From Lysobacter sp. (GTDB lineage: Bacteria > Pseudomonadota > Gammaproteobacteria > Xanthomonadales > Xanthomonadaceae): a DNA stretch of 64,000 nt. The notes under the pieces were generated by a model. That model was not told the origin of the DNA. It ran no database searches and worked only from the letters and a program-made list of their open reading frames with translations. Of this stretch, positions 47,780 to 57,328 are shown piece after piece. How positions within the stretch are numbered: the first letter of the stretch is position 1; each line of letters opens with the position of its first letter. Position numbers and translations under genes: made by a program. The stretch covers positions 1 through 64,000 of the forward strand of contig JAHCAU010000013.1 in NCBI GenBank assembly GCA_019634715.1, given 5' to 3'.

Positions 47780-49192
47780 TCAGAAGCGGTACTGACCGGA
47801 CACGCCGAACATGTTGACGTTGCTGCTGTAGTCGCCGAACAGCACGTGGCGCTGGCTGTCGACGATGCCGATCTTCGGCTTGTCCGGCTGGATGCGGGTG
47901 TACGCGGCATTCACTTCCAGCTTGTCGCTCACGTTCCAGGTCAGGCCCAGCGAGAACCAGCGACGGTCTTCGTCGGGCAGGCGCGTGGTGCGGGTGTGGA
48001 AGGTGGTCGGGGTTTCGTCGTACGCGTAGCCGCCGCGCACCGTGAACTTGTCGGACAGTTGGTACTCGGCGCCCACCGACCAGAATGTCGTGTCCGACCA
48101 GCGGAATTCTTCCGACGAAGTCGGCTGGAAGGCGTTGTCGAAGTAGATGGTGACGGCTTGGACCGAGTGCCAGTCGGTCTGGGTGTAGTCGGCCATCAGG
48201 GCCAGGCGCTCGTTGACCTGCCAGGCCATGCTCAGCGTGGTCACGCTCGGCGTGGTCAGCGGCGCGGTGGCGCCGGTGTCGCGGAAGCCGTTGCCGAGCA
48301 CGGCGAGCTGGGCGCGCTGGGCCGGGGTCAGCGGCGCATTCGGGTTGGCGGCCAGCGCGGCGAAGCCCGGCTGGGCGCCGGCGAACGCGGCCGGCAGGGT
48401 GAAGTCGGCACGACCGCGCAGCTCATGATCGATTTCCGAGCGATGCGTGAAACCGAAGGCCAGGTTGTCGGTCGGACGCCAGTTCAGGCCGAGGATCCAG
48501 CCGAGGCCGTGGTCGTCGCCATGCACGCTGACCGAACCATCGGCCGACTGCGGCAGCGCACCCGGGACGCCAGCGCCGAGCAGGATCGTGCCGAAGTCGA
48601 TGCTGTTGTCGAGGGTGGCCTCGGCCTTTTCGTAGATCAGGCCCACGCCGACCGAGAAACGGTCCGGCACGATTTCGTAAGCCGCGGAGAGGGTCACGTC
48701 GACCGTCTTCACTTCCGACTTGGTGGACGAGTAGCGGCCGACCCAGTTCTTGTCGTACTCGGTCTTCAGGCCGAACGGCGCGCTGACCATGGCACCGAAG
48801 GTCAGGCCGTTGTCGAACTTGTGGATGAAGGACATCGCCGGCACCGGGGTCGGCTCGCCGACATCACCGCCGTCGCCGCCCGAAAGGGGGGCCGAGGCCG
48901 GACCGAGACCCACGCCGGCATAGCCGCTGCCGTTGAATTCGGCGTTGAGGTCGATCACCGTCAGGTCGACCTGGGCGGTGGTTCCTTCGAACTGGGTCAT
49001 GGTGGCCGGGTTGTTCGCGACGACCGAAGCATCGCCCTTGGCGACGCCGGAACCGGCAAAGGCGCGGCCCATGGCCTTGACGCTGTTTTCCTTCAGCTGG
49101 AAGCCGGAGGCATGGGCCTGGCCGAAGGACAGCACGCCCGCGATGCCGAGGGCCAGCGCGGACAGGGGGATGAAGCGGTGATGGGTTTGCAT
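47780..49192 (-). CDS. fadL: FadL/OmpP1-family outer-membrane fatty acid transporter
   Basis: 470 aa. A signal peptide ends near AHA|SG (residue ~24). The mature start SGFQLKENSVKAMGRAFAGS, then VVANNPATM, is the typical FadL hatch. Beta-strand-rich barrel with terminal Phe (QYRF). It brings long-chain fatty acids across the outer membrane. ATG 49192 chosen because the signal peptide begins there; an upstream in-frame extension lacks sense. Confidence 0.9.
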   Translation of the reverse strand: MQTHHRFIPLSALALGIAGVLSFGQAHASGFQLKENSVKAMGRAFAGSGVAKGDASVVANNPATMTQFEGTTAQVDLTVIDLNAEFNGSGYAGVGLGPASAPLSGGDGGDVGEPTPVPAMSFIHKFDNGLTFGAMVSAPFGLKTEYDKNWVGRYSSTKSEVKTVDVTLSAAYEIVPDRFSVGVGLIYEKAEATLDNSIDFGTILLGAGVPGALPQSADGSVSVHGDDHGLGWILGLNWRPTDNLAFGFTHRSEIDHELRGRADFTLPAAFAGAQPGFAALAANPNAPLTPAQRAQLAVLGNGFRDTGATAPLTTPSVTTLSMAWQVNERLALMADYTQTDWHSVQAVTIYFDNAFQPTSSEEFRWSDTTFWSVGAEYQLSDKFTVRGGYAYDETPTTFHTRTTRLPDEDRRWFSLGLTWNVSDKLEVNAAYTRIQPDKPKIGIVDSQRHVLFGDYSSNVNMFGVSGQYRF

Positions 49193-49303
49193 GGTACTAG
49201 CGTCTCCGTGGACAGGTGGTGTGTCGCGCCGTGCGGACGGGGTGCGTTCCCTCCCCCGCTCCGTCCTGCCGGAAGCCCCCTCCCGACGTACGACGGCGTA
49301 TGT

Positions 49304-49333
49304 ACTATACATTTCATGTTAACCGAACGCTAA
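49304..49333 (-). promoter_or_regulatory. Possible sigma-70 promoter of fadL
   Basis: On the minus strand, TTAGCG (49328-49333) and TATAGT (49304-49309) lie 18 bases apart, about 110 bp before the start, in a locally AT-rich patch. Confidence 0.35.
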
Positions 49334-49386
49334 CAAGCGTTATCCTGCCTGCGGTCCCAACTCGGACAACCGCGTCCACCCGCCGC

Positions 49387-50079
49387 ATGTTCGTTCAGCT
49401 CCCCTCACGCACGAAGCCGGGCCTGCGCTGGGCCACGCCGCTGGTCTTCGCGACGCTGTGGTGCGCGTTCCTGTGGATCAGCACGCGGGCGCCCACGACC
49501 CAGCGGATGCTGCTGGAAGACTGGGGCGCGCTGACCGGCGGCCCGGGCCTGCCCGAAACCTGGCAGGCGCTGTGGTCGAGCCTGCGCTGGAAGACCCTGT
49601 TCACCGCGATCTTCCTGCACGCCGACTGGGCGCACCTGCTCGGCAACCTGGTCTTCCTGCTGATCTTCGGCCTGCCGGCGGAGCGCGCGATGGGGCCGTG
49701 GCGCTTCCTCGCACTGTTCCTGATCGGTGGCGCCGTGGCCAACCTGGCGACGGTGCTGATGATCGGCGCACCGGAGCGGCTGGTCATCGGCGCCAGCGGC
49801 GCGGTCGCGGCGGTGATCGGTGCCTACCTCGCCCTGTTCCCGCGTGCCAAGCTCGGCGTGGTCGTGCCGCTGGGCCTGTTCCTGGAATTCATCCGCGCCC
49901 CGGCCTCGCTGCTGATCGGGGTCTGGGCCGTGCTGCAGGTGGTCTTCGCCTACATCGGCCCCGCGTTCGGCGCGGTGGCCTGGAACGCCCACATCGCGGG
50001 ATTCCTGTTCGGCGTGCTGTTCGCGATGCTGACCCGTGCCGGGATCGAGCGCCGGCTGCGCCACGTCCGGAACTGGTGA
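49387..50079 (+). CDS. Rhomboid-family intramembrane serine protease
   Basis: 230 aa, six TM helices. Rhomboid markers: FLHADWAHLLGNLVFLLIFG (His, Asn in TM2), the catalytic Ser in GASGAVAAVIGAYL (TM4) and the catalytic His in NAHIAGFLFG (TM6). It cleaves membrane proteins within the bilayer. ATG 49387 sits after an AT-rich stretch that also holds the divergent fadL promoter. Substrates unknown. Confidence 0.9.
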   Translation: MFVQLPSRTKPGLRWATPLVFATLWCAFLWISTRAPTTQRMLLEDWGALTGGPGLPETWQALWSSLRWKTLFTAIFLHADWAHLLGNLVFLLIFGLPAERAMGPWRFLALFLIGGAVANLATVLMIGAPERLVIGASGAVAAVIGAYLALFPRAKLGVVVPLGLFLEFIRAPASLLIGVWAVLQVVFAYIGPAFGAVAWNAHIAGFLFGVLFAMLTRAGIERRLRHVRNW

Positions 50080-50118
50080 CGGCGCGCGCCCCGCGCGCCT
50101 CGCCGCTATCATTCGGCC

Positions 50119-50439
50119 ATGAACAAGACGCTCTACAAAGTCACCTTCCTCAACCACGGCAAGATCTACGAGCTGTACGCCGGCCGCGTGGCCAGCGGCA
50201 GCCTGTGGGGCTTCACCGAAGTCGCCGACCTGCAGTTCGACGTGCACGACGGCCTGGTCGTCGACCCCACCGAAGAGCGCCTGCGCGACGAGTTCGGCGG
50301 CACCAAAGTGCTGCACCTGCCGATGCAGAGCATCGTCCGCATCGAGGAAGTCGAGAAGAAGGGCCAGTCCGCGATCCGCGACGCCGCCAGCGGCGAGAAG
50401 GTCGTCACCCCGTTCCCGATGCCGGCGAAGCCGCGCTGA
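50119..50439 (+). CDS. DUF1820 family protein
   Basis: 106 aa. MNKTLYKVTFLNHGKIYELY and LWGFTEVADLQFD, then EEVEKKGQSAIRD; a small beta-rich protein widespread in gammaproteobacteria, of unknown function. It starts 39 bp after the rhomboid gene, likely the same transcript, and ends at a hairpin (50456). Confidence 0.9.
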   Translation: MNKTLYKVTFLNHGKIYELYAGRVASGSLWGFTEVADLQFDVHDGLVVDPTEERLRDEFGGTKVLHLPMQSIVRIEEVEKKGQSAIRDAASGEKVVTPFPMPAKPR

Positions 50440-50455
50440 GTCCCCTCAAATGCAG

Positions 50456-50490
50456 TGGTGGCGCTGCGCCATCCTTGCGCAGCGCCACCA
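50456..50490. terminator. Hairpin between DUF1820 and the M1/ABC gene
   Basis: TGGTGGCGCTGCGC / GCGCAGCGCCACCA, a perfect 14-bp stem with 7-base loop. There is no long T-run, but the position between convergent genes fits a terminator for both. Confidence 0.7.
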
Positions 50491-50517
50491 CCATCCTGAG
50501 ATGGGCAGTGCTGACGT

Positions 50518-53500
50518 CTACTGCAGCGTCACCCGCTTGCGGTTGTCCGACGACACCCGGTCGATCAGCTTGTTGTACGGGTCGAAGCCGGCTTCGTAGG
50601 GCTCCGCGTCGACGACCACGGTGATCTTCGGCGATGCGGTCGTGATCCGGTGGCGCTCGAGGTACAGCGGCTTCTCGTCCTTTTCCTTGCCGGACGCGCC
50701 GCGCGCGAACACGCCGACCTCGATCCAGTCGTCGAGCGTGCCGGGGGTTTCCTTGCCCTTGCCGTCGGCGTAGCGCTTGGCCGCGTGCAGATCGAGCACG
50801 ATCTCGTACTTGCCGTCGGTGCGCTTCTTCGCGACTGCGGTCTCCACGCGGTTGTCGTAGAAGCTGATCTTCTCGAACAGGTCGACGACCAGGGTCTCGT
50901 GCTGCGGCCCGGCCTCGGCGCGGATGTAGTCGAGCAGTTCCTTCGACGTGGTGTACGGCGGCTGCTGGTAGCCCTTGTCCTGCAGGAAACGCTTCAGCGC
51001 GCGATTCAGCGCCGCCTCGCCCATTTCCTCGCGCAGGCGGTAGAACACCAGCGATCCCTTCTCGTAGTGGATGTACTGCTGGTTCTCCACGCGGTACAGG
51101 GGCAATTCCTCCAGCAACTCGCCGCCGCGGCCGGACAGGTAGCCGTCCAGTTCGTTCTTGAGGAAGCGGCGCATCTTCTGCCGGCCGTATTCCTTCTCCA
51201 TCACCATCAGCGCGGAGTACTGCGACAGCGATTCCGAGAGCACGGTCGCTCCCTGCATGTTGGCGCCGATCACCTGGTGCGCCCACCACTGGTGAGCGAT
51301 TTCGTGCGCGGTGACGTAGAACATGTAGTCGATGGCGTCCGCATCGCGGATGTCGGCGATGAAGCCGATCGATTCCGAATACGGGATCGTGTTCGGGAAT
51401 GCCTGGGCGAAACTGGCATAGCGGGGGAATTCGATGATCCGCACCTGCCTGTGCTGGTACGGGGTGAAGTTCGCCTCGAAGTAGGCAAGCGATTTCTGCA
51501 CCGCCTCGATCATCCGGTCGACGTTGTACGGGTGCTTCGCGTCGTGGTAGATCTCGATCGGGATGTCCTTGTACAGGCCCTTCTTCACCTGCCAGCGCGC
51601 CGACAGATAGGAATAGAAGTTCAGCATCGGCCGGTCCATCGCATAGCGGAAGCAGCGGCGGCCCTCACGCGTGAACTCCTCCTGCAGATAGCCCGGCGAC
51701 AGCGCGATCTGGTCAGGCGCAGTGCAGACCGTGGTCCGGAAGTCGATCCAGTCGGCATCGTCGGTCAGGTAGTTGCTCGCGCGCGCGGCCTGATCCTCCA
51801 GCTTCGGCATGCGCCGCGGCTCGCCGAGGCCGCGCTTGCGGCGCTCGTTGCGATCGGTGATCTCTGCGTTCTCGTTGTAGCCGAACGAGGGGAAGGCCGT
51901 GTTGTTGAAGAACGACCCGTTCTCGACGATGGCGGTCTGCGGCATCGCGTTGGTGATGCCGTTGGGTTCGATGCGCACTTCCCATGCGATGCGGCGCTCA
52001 CCGCCGGGCGGGATCGGCTGACGCAGGCGATAGATGCGATACCCCATGACTTCGTCGTGCTTCACGAGTTCGGCAGCGCCGACATCGATCGACTTGAGGG
52101 TCTTGTCTTCGCCCATGCCGATATGCAGTTCGGCGATCGGCGTGGCGTGCGTGTTGCGCACGACGTAGCGACCTTTCGCGGTCATCGTCAGCGTTTCCGG
52201 ACGCAGGTCGACATCGACCTCGGTCGCGACGATCTTCGGCTGCGGCAGGGACTGGTAGCGCTTGTACTCGCGCTCGTAGCGGGCCTGCAGGTCGCGCGTG
52301 TCGTCCGGCGACAGGAACTCATTGCGGATGTTGGTGTTCCAGAACAGCCAGCCGCCGGTCGCGACGAAGGCCAGCACCGCCAGCGCGGTGGCCGCGCCCA
52401 ATGGTCCGCGCAGTCTCACGCGCGCCACGCGCAGGCGCTCGCCGAAGCCGCCGACCGTGCCGCGCGCCCACATCACCGCCGACAACAACAGCAGCACCAA
52501 CAGGAACAGCCCCCAGTAGCCCTGGAACCACAACTTCGGGCCGAGGAAGTGGCCGTAGCCGTTCATGTCCGAATACGGGGCGGTCGGCGCACCGGCGTAG
52601 CTGTACAGGTTGTGGGTGAAGTCGAGCGATCCGAGTACCGCCTGCAGGATCAGCACGAGGATCAGCAGGCCGTAGCCGGCGTACTTGTTGTGGGTGAACA
52701 CCTGAAGGCACAGCGCCAACCCGGCCATCAGCACGAAACCGATGCTGTCCAGCAGCAGGGTCTGCGCATACACCGCCAGTTCGAGCTGCGAATGCCCCTT
52801 GAGCGTCTGGATGATGATCGCGGCGACGCAACCGAGCAACTGGAAGCTGACGATGACTGCGATCAGCGCCGAGAACTTGGCGGACAGTGGCACCCAGTTG
52901 GGCACGGGCATGGCATCGGTGACTTCATGGATCTTCGCCGCGCGTTCCTTGCCGACCAGTTCACCGGCGTAGAACAGCACGATGATGACCAGCATGAAGT
53001 TGTAGGCGCCCTGCAGGGCTTCGAGCATCTGCGAGGTGACCGGATGGATCGGGGTCTCGTACAGCGTCTCGGCGAAGATCGCGCTGGGGATGAAATTCGC
53101 CAGCGCGAACAGCAGCATCACGATGAACGGCACCCCACGAAACACACCCAGGGTGTCGAAGCGCAGTTGCCGGAGGAACTGCGCGATCGCGGTGCCTGTG
53201 CCGAACGTCGGCGTCGCGCGCGGCAGGTTCAGCGCGCGCAGCGTCGGCACGGCTTCGGCCACGGCTGCCGGCATCTTCCTGGCGCGGCGCAGACCGCGGC
53301 CGGTGCCGCTGCGTTCGGTGCGAAACAGCGCGAAGCACGCGCCGGCCAGCACCAGGCCGATGCCCAGCCACAGCGCGCGGTTGGCGAGGATGTAGCCCGC
53401 GATGGCCGGCACGTCGGTGTTGCGCTGTTCGGCGGCCCAGTAGCGGATCGTGCGGCTGAACGCGCGGATGCCGAGCGGCTCGGCGAGCACGGCGGCCCAG

Positions 53501-54102
53501 ACGTTGTCGAGGTCGCGCATCAGCACGCCGCTGACGATGTAGAGGATGATGAAGCCGAGCACGCCGACGTACACCCAGAGCACGCTGCGGGTGAGGATCG
53601 CCAGCAGCGACAGCAGCGCGGCCATGAACACCAGGTTCGGCAGCACGATCACGCCCAGCGCCCACAGATGCGGCACCGCGGTGGCCGGGCCGAGCCGCTG
53701 CGGCTCCAGCCAGGGCATGAACTGCGCGACGAACAGGCCGAGCGCGATCACGCCATAGACGCACAGGCTGGCGAAGACGGCCGCCGCCATGCGCCCGCCG
53801 ACGTAGTCGCGGCGACGGATCGGGCTGGCGAAGATCAGGTCGGCCATGCCCTGCTCGTGGTCGCGCAGCAGCGCGCCGTTCACGGCCATCGCCACGAACA
53901 GCATGCCGAACAGCGAGAAGATGCTCAGGTACTGGACGATCACCACCGGCGCGTTGCGGTGGACGTTGCCGATGGCGCCGCCGATCTGCACGGCATCGGT
54001 GGTCAGGCCGAAGAAGCCCAGCGCGGCGAACAGCAGACCCATCAGCCACAGCAGCGGCGACCTGAGCTGCTGGCGCAGCTCGAAGCGGAAGAATTCGAAC
54101 AT
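50518..54102 (-). CDS. ABC-2 permease fused to M1-family metallopeptidase
   Basis: 1194 aa. The N-terminal half (~1-570) is an ABC-2 permease with about twelve TM helices in two blocks (FEFFRFELRQQLRSPLLWL opening). The periplasmic C-terminal half is an M1 aminopeptidase domain: zinc site HEIAHQWW (~880) and the third ligand Glu in LSESLSQY about 20 residues on, with EKGSLVFYRL and DLFEKISFYDNRV near the end. This fused type is known in Bacteroidetes and Xanthomonadaceae; transport substrate unknown. Its ATPase is ten bases upstream in the same operon. Confidence 0.9.
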   Translation of the reverse strand: MFEFFRFELRQQLRSPLLWLMGLLFAALGFFGLTTDAVQIGGAIGNVHRNAPVVIVQYLSIFSLFGMLFVAMAVNGALLRDHEQGMADLIFASPIRRRDYVGGRMAAAVFASLCVYGVIALGLFVAQFMPWLEPQRLGPATAVPHLWALGVIVLPNLVFMAALLSLLAILTRSVLWVYVGVLGFIILYIVSGVLMRDLDNVWAAVLAEPLGIRAFSRTIRYWAAEQRNTDVPAIAGYILANRALWLGIGLVLAGACFALFRTERSGTGRGLRRARKMPAAVAEAVPTLRALNLPRATPTFGTGTAIAQFLRQLRFDTLGVFRGVPFIVMLLFALANFIPSAIFAETLYETPIHPVTSQMLEALQGAYNFMLVIIVLFYAGELVGKERAAKIHEVTDAMPVPNWVPLSAKFSALIAVIVSFQLLGCVAAIIIQTLKGHSQLELAVYAQTLLLDSIGFVLMAGLALCLQVFTHNKYAGYGLLILVLILQAVLGSLDFTHNLYSYAGAPTAPYSDMNGYGHFLGPKLWFQGYWGLFLLVLLLLSAVMWARGTVGGFGERLRVARVRLRGPLGAATALAVLAFVATGGWLFWNTNIRNEFLSPDDTRDLQARYEREYKRYQSLPQPKIVATEVDVDLRPETLTMTAKGRYVVRNTHATPIAELHIGMGEDKTLKSIDVGAAELVKHDEVMGYRIYRLRQPIPPGGERRIAWEVRIEPNGITNAMPQTAIVENGSFFNNTAFPSFGYNENAEITDRNERRKRGLGEPRRMPKLEDQAARASNYLTDDADWIDFRTTVCTAPDQIALSPGYLQEEFTREGRRCFRYAMDRPMLNFYSYLSARWQVKKGLYKDIPIEIYHDAKHPYNVDRMIEAVQKSLAYFEANFTPYQHRQVRIIEFPRYASFAQAFPNTIPYSESIGFIADIRDADAIDYMFYVTAHEIAHQWWAHQVIGANMQGATVLSESLSQYSALMVMEKEYGRQKMRRFLKNELDGYLSGRGGELLEELPLYRVENQQYIHYEKGSLVFYRLREEMGEAALNRALKRFLQDKGYQQPPYTTSKELLDYIRAEAGPQHETLVVDLFEKISFYDNRVETAVAKKRTDGKYEIVLDLHAAKRYADGKGKETPGTLDDWIEVGVFARGASGKEKDEKPLYLERHRITTASPKITVVVDAEPYEAGFDPYNKLIDRVSSDNRKRVTLQ

Positions 54103-54112
54103 GAGAAGCTCC

Positions 54113-55006
54113 TCAGGCGACCTTGGCGTGCTGGCGCAGGCGCTGGAAGTACACGTCTTCCAGGTCCGGGGCCACGCGTTCGAAGCCGTCGCCCGGCGGG
54201 ACGTCGCTGTGGATATGGATCACCGGCTCGCCGCCGACCAGGCGCGTCGACAGCAGCGTGAAATTCTTCTCGTAATGCGGCAGCGCGTCCTTCGCGACCA
54301 CCTTGCGCCAGACGCGGTCCTCCAGCGCGGCGATGGCGTCGGCGGGCCTGCCGGTCAGCAGCACCTTGCCCTTGTTCATGATCGCCATGTTCGGGCACAG
54401 GTCGGTCACATCCTCGACGATGTGCGTGGACAGGATCACCGCGACGTTCTCACCGATCTCGGCGAGCAGGTTGAGGAAGCGGTTGCGCTCCTCGGGATCG
54501 AGACCGGCGGTGGGTTCGTCGACGATCACCAGGCGCGGGCTGCCCAGCAGCGCCTGCGCGATGCCGAAGCGCTGGCGCATGCCGCCGGAGAAACCGCCGA
54601 GGTGGCGCTTGCGCGCGTCCCACAGATTGACCTGCTGCAGCAGGCCATCGACGACTTCGCGTCGCTGCTTGCGGTCGGTCAGGCCCTTGAGCACGGCGAA
54701 GTGTTCGAGCAGGTCCAGCGCGCTGACCTTCGGATACACGCCGAAGTCCTGCGGCAGGTAGCCGAGCTGCCGGCGCACCGCGTCCTTGTCGCGCAGCACG
54801 TCGATGCTGCCGCCTTTGCCATCGTCGAACGTGACGCTGCCGCCGTCGGCCTCCTGCAGCGTGGCCAGCGTGCGCATCAGCGAGGATTTTCCCGCGCCGT
54901 TGGGGCCGAGCAAGCCGAACATCCCGCGCGGGATGTCGAGCGTGACGTGGTCGAGCGCACGGACGCCATTGGCGTAGGTCTTGCACAGCTCGCGAATGGA
55001 TAGCAT
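54113..55006 (-). CDS. ABC transporter ATP-binding protein
   Basis: 297 aa. Walker A GPNGAGKSS (~35-43), Q-loop YLPQDFGVYP, signature GGFSGGMRQRFGIAQALLG, Walker B RLVIVDEPTAGLDP and H-loop STHIVED. The C-terminal ~70 residues are an ABC-2-associated extension. It drives the permease/M1 fusion encoded next. ATG 55006; the upstream gap to 55311 (305 bp) holds no gene, only a REP pair. Confidence 0.93.
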   Translation of the reverse strand: MLSIRELCKTYANGVRALDHVTLDIPRGMFGLLGPNGAGKSSLMRTLATLQEADGGSVTFDDGKGGSIDVLRDKDAVRRQLGYLPQDFGVYPKVSALDLLEHFAVLKGLTDRKQRREVVDGLLQQVNLWDARKRHLGGFSGGMRQRFGIAQALLGSPRLVIVDEPTAGLDPEERNRFLNLLAEIGENVAVILSTHIVEDVTDLCPNMAIMNKGKVLLTGRPADAIAALEDRVWRKVVAKDALPHYEKNFTLLSTRLVGGEPVIHIHSDVPPGDGFERVAPDLEDVYFQRLRQHAKVA

Positions 55007-55199
55007 GGAAAACCCCCGATCCCTGGGCCCGCGACGCGCGGACCGACCGGCGGATGCTAGATGAACGTGTCCCTGTGTTGCGCAGGCCGATGGTCATCGG
55101 GTCGAAAGTCATGCGTGACTTGCGGCCCATGCGATGCGCAGCACAACTGATCGATGACCCATAAGCGACGGGACACGTGCCGCATGAGCTCTTGCTTGT

Positions 55200-55297
55200 G
55201 TAGGAGGGCCTTCAGGCCCGAGCTCTTGCTTTGGTGTCGGCTTTGCCCGCGTGGTTGTTGTTCGTGAGAAAAAGCTCGGGCCTGAAGGCCCTCCTAC
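55200..55297. repeat. GTAGGAGGGCCTTCAGGCCC inverted REP pair
   Basis: GTAGGAGGGCCTTCAGGCCC and its inverse ending CTCCTAC at 55297, with AGCTC inner palindromes. Same element as 36561-36667. It lies just after the ctp stop. Confidence 0.85.
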
Positions 55298-55311
55298 GAA
55301 AACACCGGCGC

Positions 55312-56706
55312 TCAGGGCTTCGCGCTTGCGGCCAGCGGCTTGTTGCCCTGCGTCTTGAGCACGCCGAGCGCGGCGGTGATCGGGGCGTCGCCGTCGAGCA
55401 CGTCGCCGACGCCCTGCCCCGCGGCTTCCTGGTCGCCGCGCAGGTGGCCGGGCAGCGCCGATTCGGAATAGCGCCCGGCGCTGCGTGCGCCTTCGGGCTT
55501 GAGCACGATGTCGGGATCGATGCCGCGCGCCTGGATCGAACGGCCATTGGGGGTGTAATAACGCGCGGTGGTGAGCTTGACCGCGTCGCCGTTGTCCAGC
55601 GGCAGCACGGTCTGCACCGAACCCTTGCCGAAGGTGCGGCTGCCGACCACGCGCGCACGGCCGTTGTCGCGCAATGCGGCGGCCAGCACTTCCGAGGCGC
55701 TGGCCGAGCCGGCGTCCACCAGCACCACGACCGGTGCGCCGCGCAGGCGGTCGCCGGCGGTGGCGTTGAACACCGTGTCGACGACCGGATTGCGACCGCG
55801 CGTGCTGACGATGCCGCCCTTCTCGAGCAGTTCGTCGGCGATCTGCACGGCGGCGGTCAGCAGGCCGCCGGGATTGCTGCGCAGGTCGAGCACCAGGCCG
55901 CGCAGGCGCTTGTCGGCGCCGGCCTGTGCGGACAGTTCGTCGAGCTGGCGCACGAAGTCGTTGGCGGTATCGGCCTGGAAGGCGCTAATGCGGATGTAGC
56001 CGTAGCCCGGTTCGAGCATGCGCCCGCGCACGCTGCTGATGCGGATGGTCTCGCGCTTGACGGTGATGTCGAGCGGCTTGGCCTGGCCTTCACGCTGCAC
56101 GCTCAGCACGGTGCTGCTGCCGGGTTCGCCACGCAGCGGGTTGTCGCCGAGCGATTCGGGCGTGAGCGGCTTGCCATCGATGGCGATGATCAGGTCGCCG
56201 GGGCGCACGCCCGCGCGCGCGGCCGGGGTGTCGTCGATCGGCGCGATCACCAGGATGGTGCCGTCGGGCTGGACCTGCACGTCGACGCCGATGCCGTCGT
56301 AGGCCCCGCTGCTGTCCTCTTCGAGCGACTGCGCGTCGCTGCGCACGAGGTAGGCGCTGTGCGGATCGAGGTCGAGCAGCAGGCCGCGGATCGCCGACTG
56401 CATCAGCTTGCGGTCGTCCACCGGTTCGACGTAGGCCTGCTTGACCGTGTTGTAGACGGTGACGTAGCGGCGGATCTCTTCCAGCGGCACCTGGCTGTCG
56501 GGCTTCGCGCCAGCCTGCTTGCCGTCGGCCCGCTCGTCCTCGGCCTGTCTGGTGTCGGCAGCCTTCGCGCCGCCTGGCGGTGCGGGGTCCTGCGCCTGCG
56601 CGGCGAGGCTCGCGGCCAGCAGCGTCACGAGCCACACGGCCAGAACCCCGGGGCGGGCGACGGCGATGCGCGTGCGGGACGGGATCGCGAAGAAGACTGA
56701 CGACAT
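55312..56706 (-). CDS. ctpA: C-terminal processing peptidase (S41, Ctp)
   Basis: 464 aa. Signal peptide (residues ~18-40), a charged linker, a PDZ domain (~120-210: GIGVDVQVQPDG, GVRPGDLIIAIDGK) and the S41 domain with catalytic Ser in VDAGSASASEVL and Lys in RTFGKGSVQ. It degrades or trims periplasmic proteins, often those acting on peptidoglycan. The C-terminus is Ala-rich. In related genomes ctp follows envC; here a GTPase/Roadblock module lies between. Confidence 0.92.
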   Translation of the reverse strand: MSSVFFAIPSRTRIAVARPGVLAVWLVTLLAASLAAQAQDPAPPGGAKAADTRQAEDERADGKQAGAKPDSQVPLEEIRRYVTVYNTVKQAYVEPVDDRKLMQSAIRGLLLDLDPHSAYLVRSDAQSLEEDSSGAYDGIGVDVQVQPDGTILVIAPIDDTPAARAGVRPGDLIIAIDGKPLTPESLGDNPLRGEPGSSTVLSVQREGQAKPLDITVKRETIRISSVRGRMLEPGYGYIRISAFQADTANDFVRQLDELSAQAGADKRLRGLVLDLRSNPGGLLTAAVQIADELLEKGGIVSTRGRNPVVDTVFNATAGDRLRGAPVVVLVDAGSASASEVLAAALRDNGRARVVGSRTFGKGSVQTVLPLDNGDAVKLTTARYYTPNGRSIQARGIDPDIVLKPEGARSAGRYSESALPGHLRGDQEAAGQGVGDVLDGDAPITAALGVLKTQGNKPLAASAKP

Positions 56707-56893
56707 GCGGGCTCCGGCTGGCTGGTTCGATCTGGCGTGCCCGGCCACGCCGGACCCGCGCCGGGTCTGACCCGGTTCGAAGGCCGCAAGTTCAGGCCAC
56801 GCGTTCAGGCTGCGCGTTCGCATCGCGCGCCCGGATGGCGCCCCCGGACCGGGCCGTCGGGCGGCGATGCCGCCCGACGCGTCCTTCGACGGG

Positions 56894-57253
56894 TCAGATT
56901 ACCAGACCGCTCTCGACGTCGAGCACCTTGCGCCGCGCCATGGCCAGGTTGGCCTTGTTGCGGTCGAGCACGACGTAGAAGAACAGCCCCGGCTTGCTCG
57001 CGACCGGGCGGATGATGTGGTACTGGCGTCCCAGCGAGATCAGGATGTCCTCGATCTCGTCGTTCAGTTTCAACGCCTTCATCGTCTTCATCTTCGCGCG
57101 GACGACCTCGGTGTTGCCGGCGGCGGCGACGTCCAGGTCGACGCCCGTGCCTTCCGAGCCCAGCATCATGCCGCTGTTGCTGTCGACGACCGCGACCGCC
57201 ATCGCGCCGTCGACCGACATCACTTCCGACATCGATTCCTTCAATCCAGCCAT
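56894..57253 (-). CDS. Roadblock/LC7-domain protein 1
   Basis: 119 aa, one Roadblock fold: a helix (ESMSEVMSVDGA), then MAVAVVDSNSGMMLGSEG and the long helix with LNDEIEDILISLG. Such proteins (MglB-like) often regulate a small GTPase. Last gene of the module with Roadblock 2 and a GTPase. GGAGAAA precedes ATG 57253. Confidence 0.85.
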   Translation of the reverse strand: MAGLKESMSEVMSVDGAMAVAVVDSNSGMMLGSEGTGVDLDVAAAGNTEVVRAKMKTMKALKLNDEIEDILISLGRQYHIIRPVASKPGLFFYVVLDRNKANLAMARRKVLDVESGLVI

Positions 57254-57328
57254 GTCCGTTTCTCCTCGGTTGTTGGAGTCCAGGTTGCAGCGATACCGCT
57301 CGCGGCCGCCACCGGCGGACGCTCGGGT

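Noticed and set aside
50650..54261. 1203-codon plus-strand frame over the permease/M1 gene
   Set aside because: Shadow of the opposite strand; no recognisable domain.
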